Positions 1 through 7,836 of a stretch of 20,248 bases of DNA are shown here, piece after piece (positions within the stretch are counted from its first letter, which is position 1; the number at the start of each line of letters is the position of its first letter). The stretch lies in assembly GCA_030636765.1 (NCBI GenBank), contig DAOVWI010000018.1:1-20248 (forward strand), written 5' to 3'. The DNA comes from Gemmatimonadales bacterium. GTDB taxonomy: Bacteria; Gemmatimonadota; Gemmatimonadetes; Palauibacterales; Palauibacteraceae. The notes beneath the pieces are model-generated. The model saw only the letters and a program-made list of their open reading frames with translations, was not told the origin of the DNA and did no database searches. Both the position numbers and the translations under genes were made by a program.

Positions 1-1
1 G

Positions 2-571
2 GGGCTCAACTTCGCCGCGGTGCAGCGTCTCCCTGTGATCGTGATCCTCGAGCACAACCGATGGGCCTTCGCCACGCGCAGCGAGCGTGAGGCCGCCGTC
101 GAGGACTGGGTGGACGTGGCGGCGGCGTACGGAGTGCCGGCGGTGTCCGTGGACGGGAACGATGTGCTCGAGGTCTACGACGCGGCGCGAGAGGCGGTAG
201 AGCGGGCCCGCCGCGGCGAGGGCATGACGCTGATCGTCGCGGAAACGTACCGCATGATCGGCCACGCTCAGCACGACCCCCAGCACTACGTCCCGGAGGA
301 GGAGTTGCTGGAGTGGCGCGGGCGGGATCCCCTCGCTCGCTTCCAGAGTTACCTGCTGGAGTCCGGCTTCGAGTCCCGCGCGGCGCTCGCGGTCGTCAAG
401 GAGGGCGTCCGCAGGCTGCTGGACACAGCGGTAGACGATGCGCTGGCCGCACCCATGCCCGAGGCTGAAGGGGCTCTCGTGGGCACCTTTGCCGGAGACG
501 CCGCCGCCGTCCCCTGGACTCGGCGCGCCCACGTGTACCCGGATCTCGCCGATTCGGCGATGCCGAGCTGA
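2..571 (+). CDS. 2-oxoacid dehydrogenase (pyruvate or branched-chain type) E1 component, alpha subunit, C-terminal part
   Basis: This is the 3' part of a gene that begins before the window; the reading frame is open from base 2 and encodes about 189 residues. E1-alpha pairs with E1-beta to decarboxylate a 2-oxoacid with thiamine diphosphate and pass the acyl group to lipoyl-E2. The visible start GLNFAAVQRLPVIVILEHNR and the following WAFATR match the region containing the second half of the TPP/Mg motif in this family. Further on, YRMIGHAQHDPQHYV corresponds to the conserved loop before the C-terminal helices (usually R..GHS..D). The stop is 7 nt before the E1-beta ATG, so the two are co-transcribed. 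Substrate (pyruvate versus branched-chain 2-oxoacid) cannot be settled from this fragment. Confidence 0.9.
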   Translation, partial: GLNFAAVQRLPVIVILEHNRWAFATRSEREAAVEDWVDVAAAYGVPAVSVDGNDVLEVYDAAREAVERARRGEGMTLIVAETYRMIGHAQHDPQHYVPEEELLEWRGRDPLARFQSYLLESGFESRAALAVVKEGVRRLLDTAVDDALAAPMPEAEGALVGTFAGDAAAVPWTRRAHVYPDLADSAMPS

Positions 572-578
572 TCGCCCG

Positions 579-1616
579 ATGGCCGAAATAACGATCGAGA
601 CCCGGGAAGCGTCCGGCCAGGACACGAGGAGCCGCTTCAAGGAAACCACGTACCTGGAGGCGATCCGCGAGGCGATGTGGGAGGAGATGAAGACGGACCC
701 CGCGGTCTTCATCATGGGCGAAGATGTGGGAGCCTACGGCGGCGCGTTCAAGGTCACCGAGGGGTTCCTCGACGAGTTTGGCTCGAGCCGCGTGATCGAC
801 ACGCCGATCAGCGAGGCGGCCATCGTCGGAGCGGCGATCGGCGTGGCGCACATGGGCTTCAAGCCGATCGTGGAGATGCAGTTCATCGACTTCATCGCCC
901 CGGCCTTCGACATGATCGTGAACTTCGCGGCGAAGGTCCGCTACCGGACCGGCGTCGGGGCCTCGCTGGTGATTCGCGGCCCGTGCGGCGGCGGGGCACA
1001 CTCCGGCCCCTTCCACTCACAGAACGTGGAGTCGTACTTCGCCAACGTCGCCGGGCTCAAGATGGTGGCACCCGCTACGGCACGCGACGCGAAGGGCCTG
1101 CTCCGCGCCGCGATCCGCGATCCTGACCCCGTTCTCTACTTCGAGCACAAGTTCCTCTACCGGCGCGTGAAGGAGATGCTTCCTACGGAAGAGGAGATTC
1201 TCGTCCCGCTCGGGGTCGCGCGCACTCACCGCACAGGCTCCGATCTCACCCTCGTGACGTATGGCGCCATGGTGCACAAGGCCTCGGATGCCGCCGAGCG
1301 CATCGCGGAGGAAGACGGCGCCCAGATCGAGATTCTGGACCTGCGCACCCTTCGGCCCCTCGACGGCGAGGCAATCATCCAGAGCGTGAAGCGTACGGGC
1401 CGGGTCCTGATCGTGCACGAAGCGCCCCGTTTCGGCGGCTTCGCCGGAGAGATCACCGCCCAACTCTGCGAGGAGGCGTTCGAGTTCCTGGACGCACCGA
1501 TCCGTCGGGTGACGGCTCTCGACACTCCCATTCCGTACTCTCCGCCGCTCGAGGACTACTATCTCCCGCAGACGGATGACATCGTGAAGGCATCAAGATG
1601 GCTGCTGGCCTACTAG
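579..1616 (+). CDS. 2-oxoacid dehydrogenase E1 component, beta subunit
   Basis: The protein has 345 residues, the usual length for E1-beta. It forms the thiamine diphosphate active site together with E1-alpha and feeds the lipoyl-E2 encoded next. The pyrimidine-binding transketolase domain holds FIMGEDVGAYGG (residues 44-55) and TPISEAAIVG (75-84) with the TPP-contacting glutamate at about 79. GPCGGGAHSGPFHSQ (134-148) is the conserved loop of the family, and the C-terminal transketolase domain starts near 205. The frame is open upstream to 438, but the ATG at 579 gives the normal N-terminus and lies 7 nt after the E1-alpha stop; the upstream part only overlaps E1-alpha. E2 follows after 19 nt. 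No E3 (lipoamide dehydrogenase) gene is visible in this window. Confidence 0.95.
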   Translation: MAEITIETREASGQDTRSRFKETTYLEAIREAMWEEMKTDPAVFIMGEDVGAYGGAFKVTEGFLDEFGSSRVIDTPISEAAIVGAAIGVAHMGFKPIVEMQFIDFIAPAFDMIVNFAAKVRYRTGVGASLVIRGPCGGGAHSGPFHSQNVESYFANVAGLKMVAPATARDAKGLLRAAIRDPDPVLYFEHKFLYRRVKEMLPTEEEILVPLGVARTHRTGSDLTLVTYGAMVHKASDAAERIAEEDGAQIEILDLRTLRPLDGEAIIQSVKRTGRVLIVHEAPRFGGFAGEITAQLCEEAFEFLDAPIRRVTALDTPIPYSPPLEDYYLPQTDDIVKASRWLLAY

Positions 1617-1635
1617 TCAGGGAAGGACGGCTTGC

Positions 1636-3111
1636 ATGGCTAAGGTAGACGTGATCATGCCCCAGATGGGCGAATCGATCGCCGAAGGAACGCTCACCAA
1701 GTGGCTGAAGCGGGAGGGTGAGGAGGTCGAGCGCGATGAGGATCTCTTCGAGATCTCCACCGACAAGGTCGACGCAGACATTCCGTCACCCTCCAGCGGC
1801 GTCCTCGCCGAGATCCTCGTCGCCGAGGGAGAGACCGTGGAGGTTGGCACCCTTGTCGCGCGCATCGAGACGGAGGCGGTGGCCGCCGCCGCCGACGGCG
1901 GCCCACCCGCCGAAGCGGTCGAGGAGGCTCCGGCCCAGGCACCTCCGCCTGACGAGCCTCCTGCCAAGCAGGCTGCCGCTGCAGAGCCTGCGGCCGTGAC
2001 GCAGTCCGTCGCCGACGCCGAAGCGCCTCCGGCTCCCCAAGCGCCCGCGGCGACCGTCGCGGCACCGGCCACCCGGGAGGAGCGTCTCCGCACCCGCTCC
2101 ACGCCTCTCGTACGCAAGATCGCGGCGGAGCACGACGTCGATATCACCCAGATCGACGGCTCCGGCATCTCGGGCCGCGTCACCCGCGACGACATCCTCT
2201 CCTTCCTGGAAGCGCGGGGCCCCGAAGCGGCGGCGGCGGAGGCCCCGGCAGCCACCCCGACCGAGGCCGCGCCAGCCGCATCGCCGCCCGCCGGCACTCC
2301 GGTCACGGTGGAGCCCGCAGCCGAGACGCCGCCCGGCGTGCTTCGCCTTCCCATTCACGGAGCTACGCTCGAGGTGAAGCTACCCCGCGTGCCGATCCGG
2401 GAAGGCGATCGCGTAGAGGACATGAGCCGCGTCCGGCTCCGCACGATGGAGCACATGCTCATGTCCCAGCACGTGTCGGCCCACGTCACATCGGTCGGCG
2501 AGATCGACTTCGAGCGCGTCGTCCAGCTCCGCCGGAAGTTCAGACCGAAGTTCGACGCGGAGGGCGTCAAGTTGACGTACGGACCTTTCATCATGAAGGC
2601 GGTGGTGGAGGGCTTGAAGGAGTACCCGATCCTGAACGCGTCGGTGGACGGGACCCGTATCGTCTACCACGCCGACATCAACCTCGGAATCGCGGTGGCG
2701 CTGAATGACGGGCAGGAGCTTATCGTGCCCGTGCTCCGGAACGCCGATCGACTGAGTCTCATGGGGCTGGCCGAGGGAGCGAACGCGCTCGCCGAGAAGG
2801 CCCGAACCAAGACACTGGACTTCGACGACATCCAGGGCGGCTCCTTCACGATCACCAACGTGGGCGTCTTCGGCAATCTCTTCGGGACGCCGATCATCAA
2901 CCAGCCGCAGGTCGCGATCCTCGGCACCGGGGTGATCGAGAAGAGGCCCGTCGTCGTGCAGGACGACCTCGGGAACGACGCGATCGGCATTCGCCACATG
3001 GCCTACTTCGCCCTCAGCTACGACCATCGGGTCGTGGACGGCGCCATGGCCGCCTTCTTCCTCAACAAGGTGCAGGAAGTGCTCGAGAGCTTCCCGGAGG
3101 ACGTCGTCTAG
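1636..3111 (+). CDS. Dihydrolipoamide acyltransferase, E2 component of 2-oxoacid dehydrogenase complex
   Basis: This 491-residue E2 accepts the acyl group from E1 on a swinging lipoyl arm and transfers it to CoA. Residues 1-78 are one lipoyl domain with the attachment lysine at 44 in STDKVDAD. Residues 79-147 are an Ala/Pro-rich flexible linker. The peripheral-subunit-binding domain is at 154-193 (TPLVRKIAAEHDVDITQIDG). A second Ala/Pro linker covers about 195-235. The catalytic domain runs from about 250 to the end, with the active-site histidine in DHRVVDG (463-469). GGAAGG at 1621-1626, 9 nt before the ATG, supports the start. The set E1-alpha, E1-beta, single-lipoyl E2 fits pyruvate or branched-chain 2-oxoacid dehydrogenases; I cannot choose between them. 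Confidence 0.95.
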   Translation: MAKVDVIMPQMGESIAEGTLTKWLKREGEEVERDEDLFEISTDKVDADIPSPSSGVLAEILVAEGETVEVGTLVARIETEAVAAAADGGPPAEAVEEAPAQAPPPDEPPAKQAAAAEPAAVTQSVADAEAPPAPQAPAATVAAPATREERLRTRSTPLVRKIAAEHDVDITQIDGSGISGRVTRDDILSFLEARGPEAAAAEAPAATPTEAAPAASPPAGTPVTVEPAAETPPGVLRLPIHGATLEVKLPRVPIREGDRVEDMSRVRLRTMEHMLMSQHVSAHVTSVGEIDFERVVQLRRKFRPKFDAEGVKLTYGPFIMKAVVEGLKEYPILNASVDGTRIVYHADINLGIAVALNDGQELIVPVLRNADRLSLMGLAEGANALAEKARTKTLDFDDIQGGSFTITNVGVFGNLFGTPIINQPQVAILGTGVIEKRPVVVQDDLGNDAIGIRHMAYFALSYDHRVVDGAMAAFFLNKVQEVLESFPEDVV

Positions 3112-3131
3112 CGAACCTCGTCCAGCGAACC
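3105..3131. repeat. 14-bp imperfect tandem duplication across the E2 stop codon
   Basis: CGTCTAGCGAACC (3105-3117) is repeated as CGTCCAGCGAACC (3119-3131) with one mismatch at a 14-bp period. The first copy contains the TAG stop of the E2 gene. It looks like a small replication-slippage duplication. The 45-nt gap to the convergent peptidase gene shows no convincing terminator hairpin. Confidence 0.6.
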
Positions 3132-3156
3132 GTCCTTCGAGATAGGCCGGGACCGC

Positions 3157-5556
3157 TCAGAGCTTGAGGGCGTTGAACAGAAGGGCGTAGGTGGCTAGCG
3201 ACTGGCCACGGTACTGCGGCCGGAACCCAAAGAGGACGACGTGGCCCTTCCCGAGACGCACATCGACGAGCGCCGGGAGTCCCGCCATGTACTCCTCACC
3301 CTGGAGCCACCCGCTCATAAGCAGCGGGTCCTTTCCATAGCTGGCCACGATCCGCACCGCGCTGTCCTGGGCCGGCTCGAACGCATGTCCTCCCTCGACC
3401 CATGCCGCCGCTTCGCTCTCCATCCCGACGGCCATCGGGTGGCCGAGCTCCACATCCAGCCGGACCAGTGACCCCGGGGCGTAGTACTCGGTCTCTTCCA
3501 ACCCCTCGAGGACATCCCTCACCGGCAGGTCGAGCACGTCGATCGCGTACGTGACCGATCGATTGAGCGCCACCAGCGTTCCGCCCTCTTCGACGAAGCG
3601 GCGGAGCTCCGCCGCACCTGCATCGCCCAAGCCACCGGCGTAACGTCCGGGAACCGTTCCCTCCTCCCTGCCCTCCCGCAGCACCTCCGCCGACACGGAA
3701 GGCAGGAGCAGCGCAGTGTAGCCGGCCAGCGACCCGTCCCGGACATCCTGGTTGTGCACAGAGGCGTACGGGACCTCGTACCGATCGAAGAGCCAGCGCG
3801 TCCATCCCTCGTCTATCGATGGATCGAACGGCTGATAGAGGGCGATCCGCCGATACGTGCCCGCCAGCCCCGCAGCGTGCTCCAGCGATGTACTCGGAGA
3901 TGGCGGCCACCGGACGGCCTCCAGCGGCACGGCGGGTGACTCCTCGACGGGGATCGCTTCCACGCCCAGCAGCAGCGGCAGCGTATGGGCGGTCACATCA
4001 TACGGCCGCCGTACCGGCCCTCCCTCGTACGCTCGGGTTACCGGGTACTCCTGCCGCTCCAGCAGCGTCTGGGCGAACGACGCGTACGGCTGATGCATCC
4101 CGATGACGTACGTCCCCGCCGGAAACGTTCGGCCGGCAGCCGCGAAAGGCGCCTCCGCCCGACCTACCTCCACGCCTCCCGTGAGCAGGATGCGGATCAG
4201 CTCGGCAACCCCGATTTCGCGCCAGCCGGTCGGTCTTCCCGCCTCCTCCCCACCCCCGTCGGCCGGGATCACCCACGCCTCCGGCCACCTCTCCCACCCC
4301 ACCACCGCGCGCTCCCCGATCGAGACGAACCCGCGCAGCCACTCCTCGCGGTAGCGGGCCGCGTGGCGGAGCAGCGCGAACGCGCCGGCCTCCATGTAAC
4401 CCATGATGTCGGCGAGCCGCCACGTCCCCCCTTCCCACGGCTCGGGGAAGTTCCACGAGCGCCTCCGCGGGTCGAAGCCCCGGCCGGGCTCCAGCTCGTC
4501 GGATCCCACTTCCAGCGGCGTAGCCATCTCGGCGCTCGCCGTCTCGGACAGGAGGCGCACCCCTCCGTGGTAGTGCGGGTACGCCCGAGCCGGGGTCCAG
4601 GCGTCGTACGTGGCGTTCAGAACGACACCTTGCTTCCCCGTCCTCAGAAGCGCCCAAGCCATCTCTGAGCCGAGGGCGTTGCCTGACGAGACGAGCAGGG
4701 GATCGACGTTCGGCTCGATCGGGTCGATCCACGGCGGCACGAAGAAACGACTGCCGAAGGAGCCCTGCTGGTGGATGTCGTGCACGATCTGCGGATGCCA
4801 GATGTTGTGTATCTTCTCGACCGCCAAGCGGGTCTCGATCTGGGTGAACGCGTACCAGTCCCGGTTGTTGTCGTGGCCGACATAGTGGTGGTAAAGGAAG
4901 GGAGGAGAGACTCCCTCCCACGGGGTCCCGACCGTTTCCCGGTACCACTCGACCACCAGATCCACTCCGTCCGGGTTCAGCGAGGGGACCAGGAGAACCA
5001 CCGTGTTCCGGAGCACCTCGACCACATCCGGCTCCCGGGAGGCGGCAAGACGGTAAGCGATACGCATCGGTACTTGCGAGCTCCCGACCTCCGTCGAGTG
5101 GATCGAGCAGGTGATGAGGACGATGGTTCGGCCCGCCTCGATCGCGTCCTCGAGCTGCCCCGCGCTTTCCAGCAGACGCGGGTCCGCCAGGATCCGCTGA
5201 GTGGCCAGGATCTCATCGAGGGAGGCAAGGTTCCGGGGCTCGCTGATGGTGAGAAGGACAAACGGCCGGCCGAGCGTCGTCGTACCCAGCGTGTCCATCC
5301 GAATCCGGTCGCTCCGCTCTGCCAGCGCGGACAGGTAGTCCGTGACCTGCGACCAGTCAGCGAGCTGCCGGTCCGCGCCCACCGGGAAACCCAGATAGTC
5401 GGCCGGCGACGGGAGGTCGGATTCCCACGCCTCGGCCGATCCCTCCCGGGTCGGCTGCTGGGAGGCGGACACGGCGGCGGAGGCGGGAGCGGCCGTGGCG
5501 AACGCCATTCCCGCCGCGCAGATCCCAACCCTGAGCGACATCGGCAGAGGAAGCAT
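3157..5556 (-). CDS. Secreted M14-family zinc carboxypeptidase-like protein with C-terminal glutamine-amidotransferase-like region
   Basis: From the ATG at 5556 the protein has 799 residues. A signal peptide is visible (MLPLPMSLRVGICAAGMAFA, then an AxA-type site near APASA), so it is exported. The M14 zinc-peptidase core shows HSTE (H153, E156), VPSLNPDGVD (190-199), NNRDWY (230-235) and the histidine-rich IVHDIHQQG (257-265), which can supply the third zinc ligand. ETASAE further on is a candidate for the catalytic glutamate. The last ~230 residues (from about QPFDPSIDEG; LLLPSV, FVEEGGTLVAL, VVLFGFRPQYRGQ) resemble the class-I glutamine-amidotransferase-like fold found at the C-end of large M14 proteins; I see no clear catalytic Cys there. 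The frame stays open to 5688 with only weak ribosome binding sites; ATG 5541 is an alternative start. It is convergent with E2 and divergent from the DUF1015 gene. Substrate unknown. Confidence 0.85.
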   Translation of the reverse strand: MLPLPMSLRVGICAAGMAFATAAPASAAVSASQQPTREGSAEAWESDLPSPADYLGFPVGADRQLADWSQVTDYLSALAERSDRIRMDTLGTTTLGRPFVLLTISEPRNLASLDEILATQRILADPRLLESAGQLEDAIEAGRTIVLITCSIHSTEVGSSQVPMRIAYRLAASREPDVVEVLRNTVVLLVPSLNPDGVDLVVEWYRETVGTPWEGVSPPFLYHHYVGHDNNRDWYAFTQIETRLAVEKIHNIWHPQIVHDIHQQGSFGSRFFVPPWIDPIEPNVDPLLVSSGNALGSEMAWALLRTGKQGVVLNATYDAWTPARAYPHYHGGVRLLSETASAEMATPLEVGSDELEPGRGFDPRRRSWNFPEPWEGGTWRLADIMGYMEAGAFALLRHAARYREEWLRGFVSIGERAVVGWERWPEAWVIPADGGGEEAGRPTGWREIGVAELIRILLTGGVEVGRAEAPFAAAGRTFPAGTYVIGMHQPYASFAQTLLERQEYPVTRAYEGGPVRRPYDVTAHTLPLLLGVEAIPVEESPAVPLEAVRWPPSPSTSLEHAAGLAGTYRRIALYQPFDPSIDEGWTRWLFDRYEVPYASVHNQDVRDGSLAGYTALLLPSVSAEVLREGREEGTVPGRYAGGLGDAGAAELRRFVEEGGTLVALNRSVTYAIDVLDLPVRDVLEGLEETEYYAPGSLVRLDVELGHPMAVGMESEAAAWVEGGHAFEPAQDSAVRIVASYGKDPLLMSGWLQGEEYMAGLPALVDVRLGKGHVVLFGFRPQYRGQSLATYALLFNALKL

Positions 5557-5677
5557 CCCGCGCAAGCTATCTCGGTGCTCGCGCACGGCCAAACCCTTTG
5601 CTATCCGACCGGCCCGCCTCGAGGTACTTTCGCTTCGCCGGCGCGGCCGATGACGGCTACCGGAACGGAGAGCTGGC

Positions 5678-6955
5678 GTGCCAACCATTTATCCGACCGC
5701 CTCGATCCACTACACGAAGGCCGCAGGAGATCCATCGCGGCTGCTGGCGCCCCCGTACGATGTCATCGACGACGATGCCGCCCGGACGCTTCGGGAGCTG
5801 AGCCCGTACAACGCGGTGCGCCTCATCCTCCCCGAGGGCGAGCCGCCCGATCGATACCCGCTCGCGGCTTCCAGGCTGCAGAGATGGCTGAGCGAGCGTG
5901 TCCTGGCTCGCTCGGAGAAGGACGCCTTCTACCTTTACCGGCAGGAGTTCTCCCACGCAGGCTCCTTCGTGGCCAGAACCGCAATCCTGACGGCCCTCGA
6001 GCTGACCGGGTTCGATCAGCGGGAAGTCCTCCCCCACGAGCGCACCCACGCAGGTCCCAAGAAGGATCGCCTCGCGCTGATGAAGGCGTGCCGTGCGCAG
6101 CTCTCACCCATCTTCGCGATCGTCCCCGACCCGCAGGGGCAGCTCCAGGAACTCGTCGCTCGCGCGCACGCCGACGGCCCGATCATCCTGGTGGCGCGTA
6201 CGCCCGATGATATCCAGCACACCCTCTTGCGGGTTCCCAAGGCGATGGACGGGCCGCTTCTCAGGGCTGTCGCAGAGCACGATACCCTTATCGCCGATGG
6301 GCACCACCGGTACGAGACCGCACTGCAGCTGGCACGCGATCTGCCCGAGCGACCCCACGCAGGCCGGGTGCTCGCGGCGATCGTCGGGGAGCACGATCCG
6401 GGTCTCATCGTGCACGCCACGCACCGTCGGCTCACCGGTCTCCCGGCCGACTGGCTGGAGCGCCTGGCGGTGGCGTTCGAAGTGGAACCGGGCCCCGAGG
6501 CTCCGGAGGCGCTCGCCGCCGAAGTGGGCCGTCGCGGGGGGGGCGCCATCGGCGTTCTACCGATCGACGTTGTGATCCCTACGCCGGATGCTCTAGCCGG
6601 CACGGCGCCGCCGCGCCCGCCATCCCTCCTTCTGCGTGCGCGTGCCGGTTCGATCGACGCTGCTCAGCTGTCGCCGGCGGAGGGACGGCTCGCCTGCGTC
6701 GTCTTCGATCGTCTGATCCTATACGCGTTGACGCGCCAGGATGCAGACGCCGCCGTTCGTTCGGCACGCCTCAGCTACCATCAGGATCCGGCCGAAGCGG
6801 CAGCGACGGCGGAAGCGCACGGGGCGGTCTTCCTACTGCCTCCGGTCGGGCTGGACGACTTGTGGGACGTTGCACGGGACGGGAAGCGGCTTCCGGCCAA
6901 GTCCACCTACTTCGCCCCCAAGATCCCTTCGGGACTGACCTTCCGGCCGATCTGA
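5678..6955 (+). CDS. DUF1015 family protein
   Basis: The 425-residue product carries the signatures of the DUF1015 family: LLAPPYDVID near the N-terminus (22-31), VLPHERTHAGPKKDR in the middle, LIADGHHRYETAL around residue 205, and a conserved C-terminal stretch LPPVGLDDLWDV with KSTYFAPK close to the end. No signal peptide or membrane segment is seen, so it is probably cytoplasmic. Its biochemical function is not established to my knowledge; the clustered His/Asp/Arg residues suggest an enzyme. The start is GTG at 5678, supported by GGAG at 5667-5670 with 7 nt spacing. It is divergent from the M14 peptidase (121 nt between starts, no convincing promoter seen) and convergent with the PIN toxin gene after 21 nt. 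Confidence 0.88.
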   Translation: MPTIYPTASIHYTKAAGDPSRLLAPPYDVIDDDAARTLRELSPYNAVRLILPEGEPPDRYPLAASRLQRWLSERVLARSEKDAFYLYRQEFSHAGSFVARTAILTALELTGFDQREVLPHERTHAGPKKDRLALMKACRAQLSPIFAIVPDPQGQLQELVARAHADGPIILVARTPDDIQHTLLRVPKAMDGPLLRAVAEHDTLIADGHHRYETALQLARDLPERPHAGRVLAAIVGEHDPGLIVHATHRRLTGLPADWLERLAVAFEVEPGPEAPEALAAEVGRRGGGAIGVLPIDVVIPTPDALAGTAPPRPPSLLLRARAGSIDAAQLSPAEGRLACVVFDRLILYALTRQDADAAVRSARLSYHQDPAEAAATAEAHGAVFLLPPVGLDDLWDVARDGKRLPAKSTYFAPKIPSGLTFRPI

Positions 6956-6976
6956 CGCTCCCTTCGCCTCCGAGCT

Positions 6977-7438
6977 TCAGCCCTCTACGTAGTCTCCAAG
7001 GCTGATCACCTCCATCCCGGCCACCCGGCGTAGTGCCGTCTTGTCCGTCACGTACGCACGGACCCCCCGGCGCAGCGCCGTGGCGATCTGGATGGACCTT
7101 TCATGCGTGCCACCGAGGCTGGCCTGAACCTCCGCCGCCTGCCGCGCCACCGCCCCCGTCACCGGCACGATCTCCAGCCCGCGCTGTCCGCTCAGGTACT
7201 TGTATGCCTGCAGCGCCAGATCCTCGCGCCCCCTCCGATACGGCTCTGTGAGAAGCTGATAAAAAGAGATAGCAGATGTCTGCGCCCGCAGTTTATCGGA
7301 GCGAAGCCCCGCAAACAGGAGCCTCGTCAGCTCCACCAACGGTGGAAGCCCTATCAGGTGATAGGCTATCACACATGGATCCAGGTGAAGTCGGCGGGCT
7401 TCCTCGATGTGTTCCTGGAACTGCGCCCGACTACTCAC
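6977..7438 (-). CDS. PIN-domain toxin (VapC-like ribonuclease) of a type II toxin-antitoxin pair
   Basis: This 153-residue PIN-domain protein would be a metal-dependent RNase held inactive by the AbrB-type antitoxin encoded upstream. PIN features: first acidic residue D20 in LDPCVIAYHLIG, E65 in FYQLLTEPYR, and the C-terminal acidic D132 in YVTDKTAL followed by VISLGDY. The third acidic position is unusual: the helix reads HERSIQIATAL where families normally have DA.I.ATAL, so the Asp aligns with R114 and only the preceding E113 is acidic. The start is GTG at 7438, overlapping the antitoxin stop (GTGAGTAG, 8-nt overlap), with GGAG just upstream. The frame is open to 7483, but that part only overlaps the antitoxin. 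An extension of about 18 residues precedes the first PIN strand. Confidence 0.8.
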   Translation of the reverse strand: MSSRAQFQEHIEEARRLHLDPCVIAYHLIGLPPLVELTRLLFAGLRSDKLRAQTSAISFYQLLTEPYRRGREDLALQAYKYLSGQRGLEIVPVTGAVARQAAEVQASLGGTHERSIQIATALRRGVRAYVTDKTALRRVAGMEVISLGDYVEG

Positions 7439-7646
7439 GTAACTCCGGCCACAGATCGGGGCCGAGGCTGGTGAAGAGACCATCGAGCTCCGCCACCAGG
7501 TCCGCCGGCTCCCTCTCTAGCTCGATGACGGATGTGTCCGTGACGGTCACGAGGAGACGATCGCCCGGCTTAAGGTCCAGCGCTTCACGGGCTTCCCGTG
7601 GCACCACGATCTGGTGCTTACTGCTGAGCTTGACCGATACGGACAT
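7431..7646 (-). CDS. AbrB/MazE-type antitoxin (SpoVT-AbrB domain)
   Basis: The 71-residue product has an N-terminal swapped-hairpin AbrB DNA-binding domain (SSKHQIVVPREAREALDLKP, residues 8-27, then GDRLLVTV) and a C-terminal tail (about 45-71) that would bind the toxin. It should neutralise the PIN protein encoded just downstream and repress their common promoter, as is known for the family. The ATG at 7646 is preceded by GGAGAG with 7 nt spacing; the frame opens earlier (7676) but without such a site. Its stop lies inside the first codons of the toxin gene, which suggests translational coupling that keeps antitoxin synthesis ahead of toxin. Confidence 0.88.
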   Translation of the reverse strand: MSVSVKLSSKHQIVVPREAREALDLKPGDRLLVTVTDTSVIELEREPADLVAELDGLFTSLGPDLWPELRE

Positions 7647-7718
7647 CGGCGATCTCTCCGGCCGGGGTGGCTGCATGTCCGGGCAAAGGCGCTCGAGGCG
7701 GCGGGGCAGGCATGATGA

Positions 7719-7747
7719 AAGCTAACCTTTACGGCGATGCTTTACAA
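7719..7747 (-). promoter_or_regulatory. Possible promoter of the AbrB/PIN pair
   Basis: On the minus strand TTGTAA (7747-7742) is followed after 17 nt by TAGCTT (7724-7719), a weak sigma-70-like match about 70 nt before the antitoxin ATG. GTAAAG occurs twice within the element and could mark an operator for the antitoxin. The rest of the 190-nt gap (7647-7836) shows only short, weak hairpins and no clear terminator for the upstream exchanger gene. Confidence 0.35.
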
Positions 7748-7836
7748 TAGGTGAGCCTACCTGTGCCTGGACGAGCGGGCCAGTCGCGGCGCTACAGTCG
7801 CCGACCAGGGTCGTGTGGCTCGAGTCTCTCTCGTAC

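Noticed and set aside
438..578. Upstream extension of E1-beta
   Set aside because: It would overlap the conserved end of E1-alpha and add residues foreign to the family; ATG 579 gives the usual N-terminus.
3112..3156. Bidirectional terminator between the E2 and M14 peptidase genes
   Set aside because: No stem of useful length and no T-run is present in the 45-nt gap.
5557..5677. Divergent promoters between the M14 peptidase and DUF1015 genes
   Set aside because: No -35/-10 pair with acceptable spacing was found on either strand, only isolated weak hexamers.
4771..6210. 479-codon plus-strand frame across the M14 peptidase start and the DUF1015 gene
   Set aside because: It overlaps two genes with clear family motifs in other frames and has only shadow-like composition.
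7726..7747. CGCCGTAAAG in the toxin-antitoxin promoter resembles the repeat at 15501-15513
   Set aside because: Only 10 bp match and the flanks differ; one such match in 20 kb can easily be chance.
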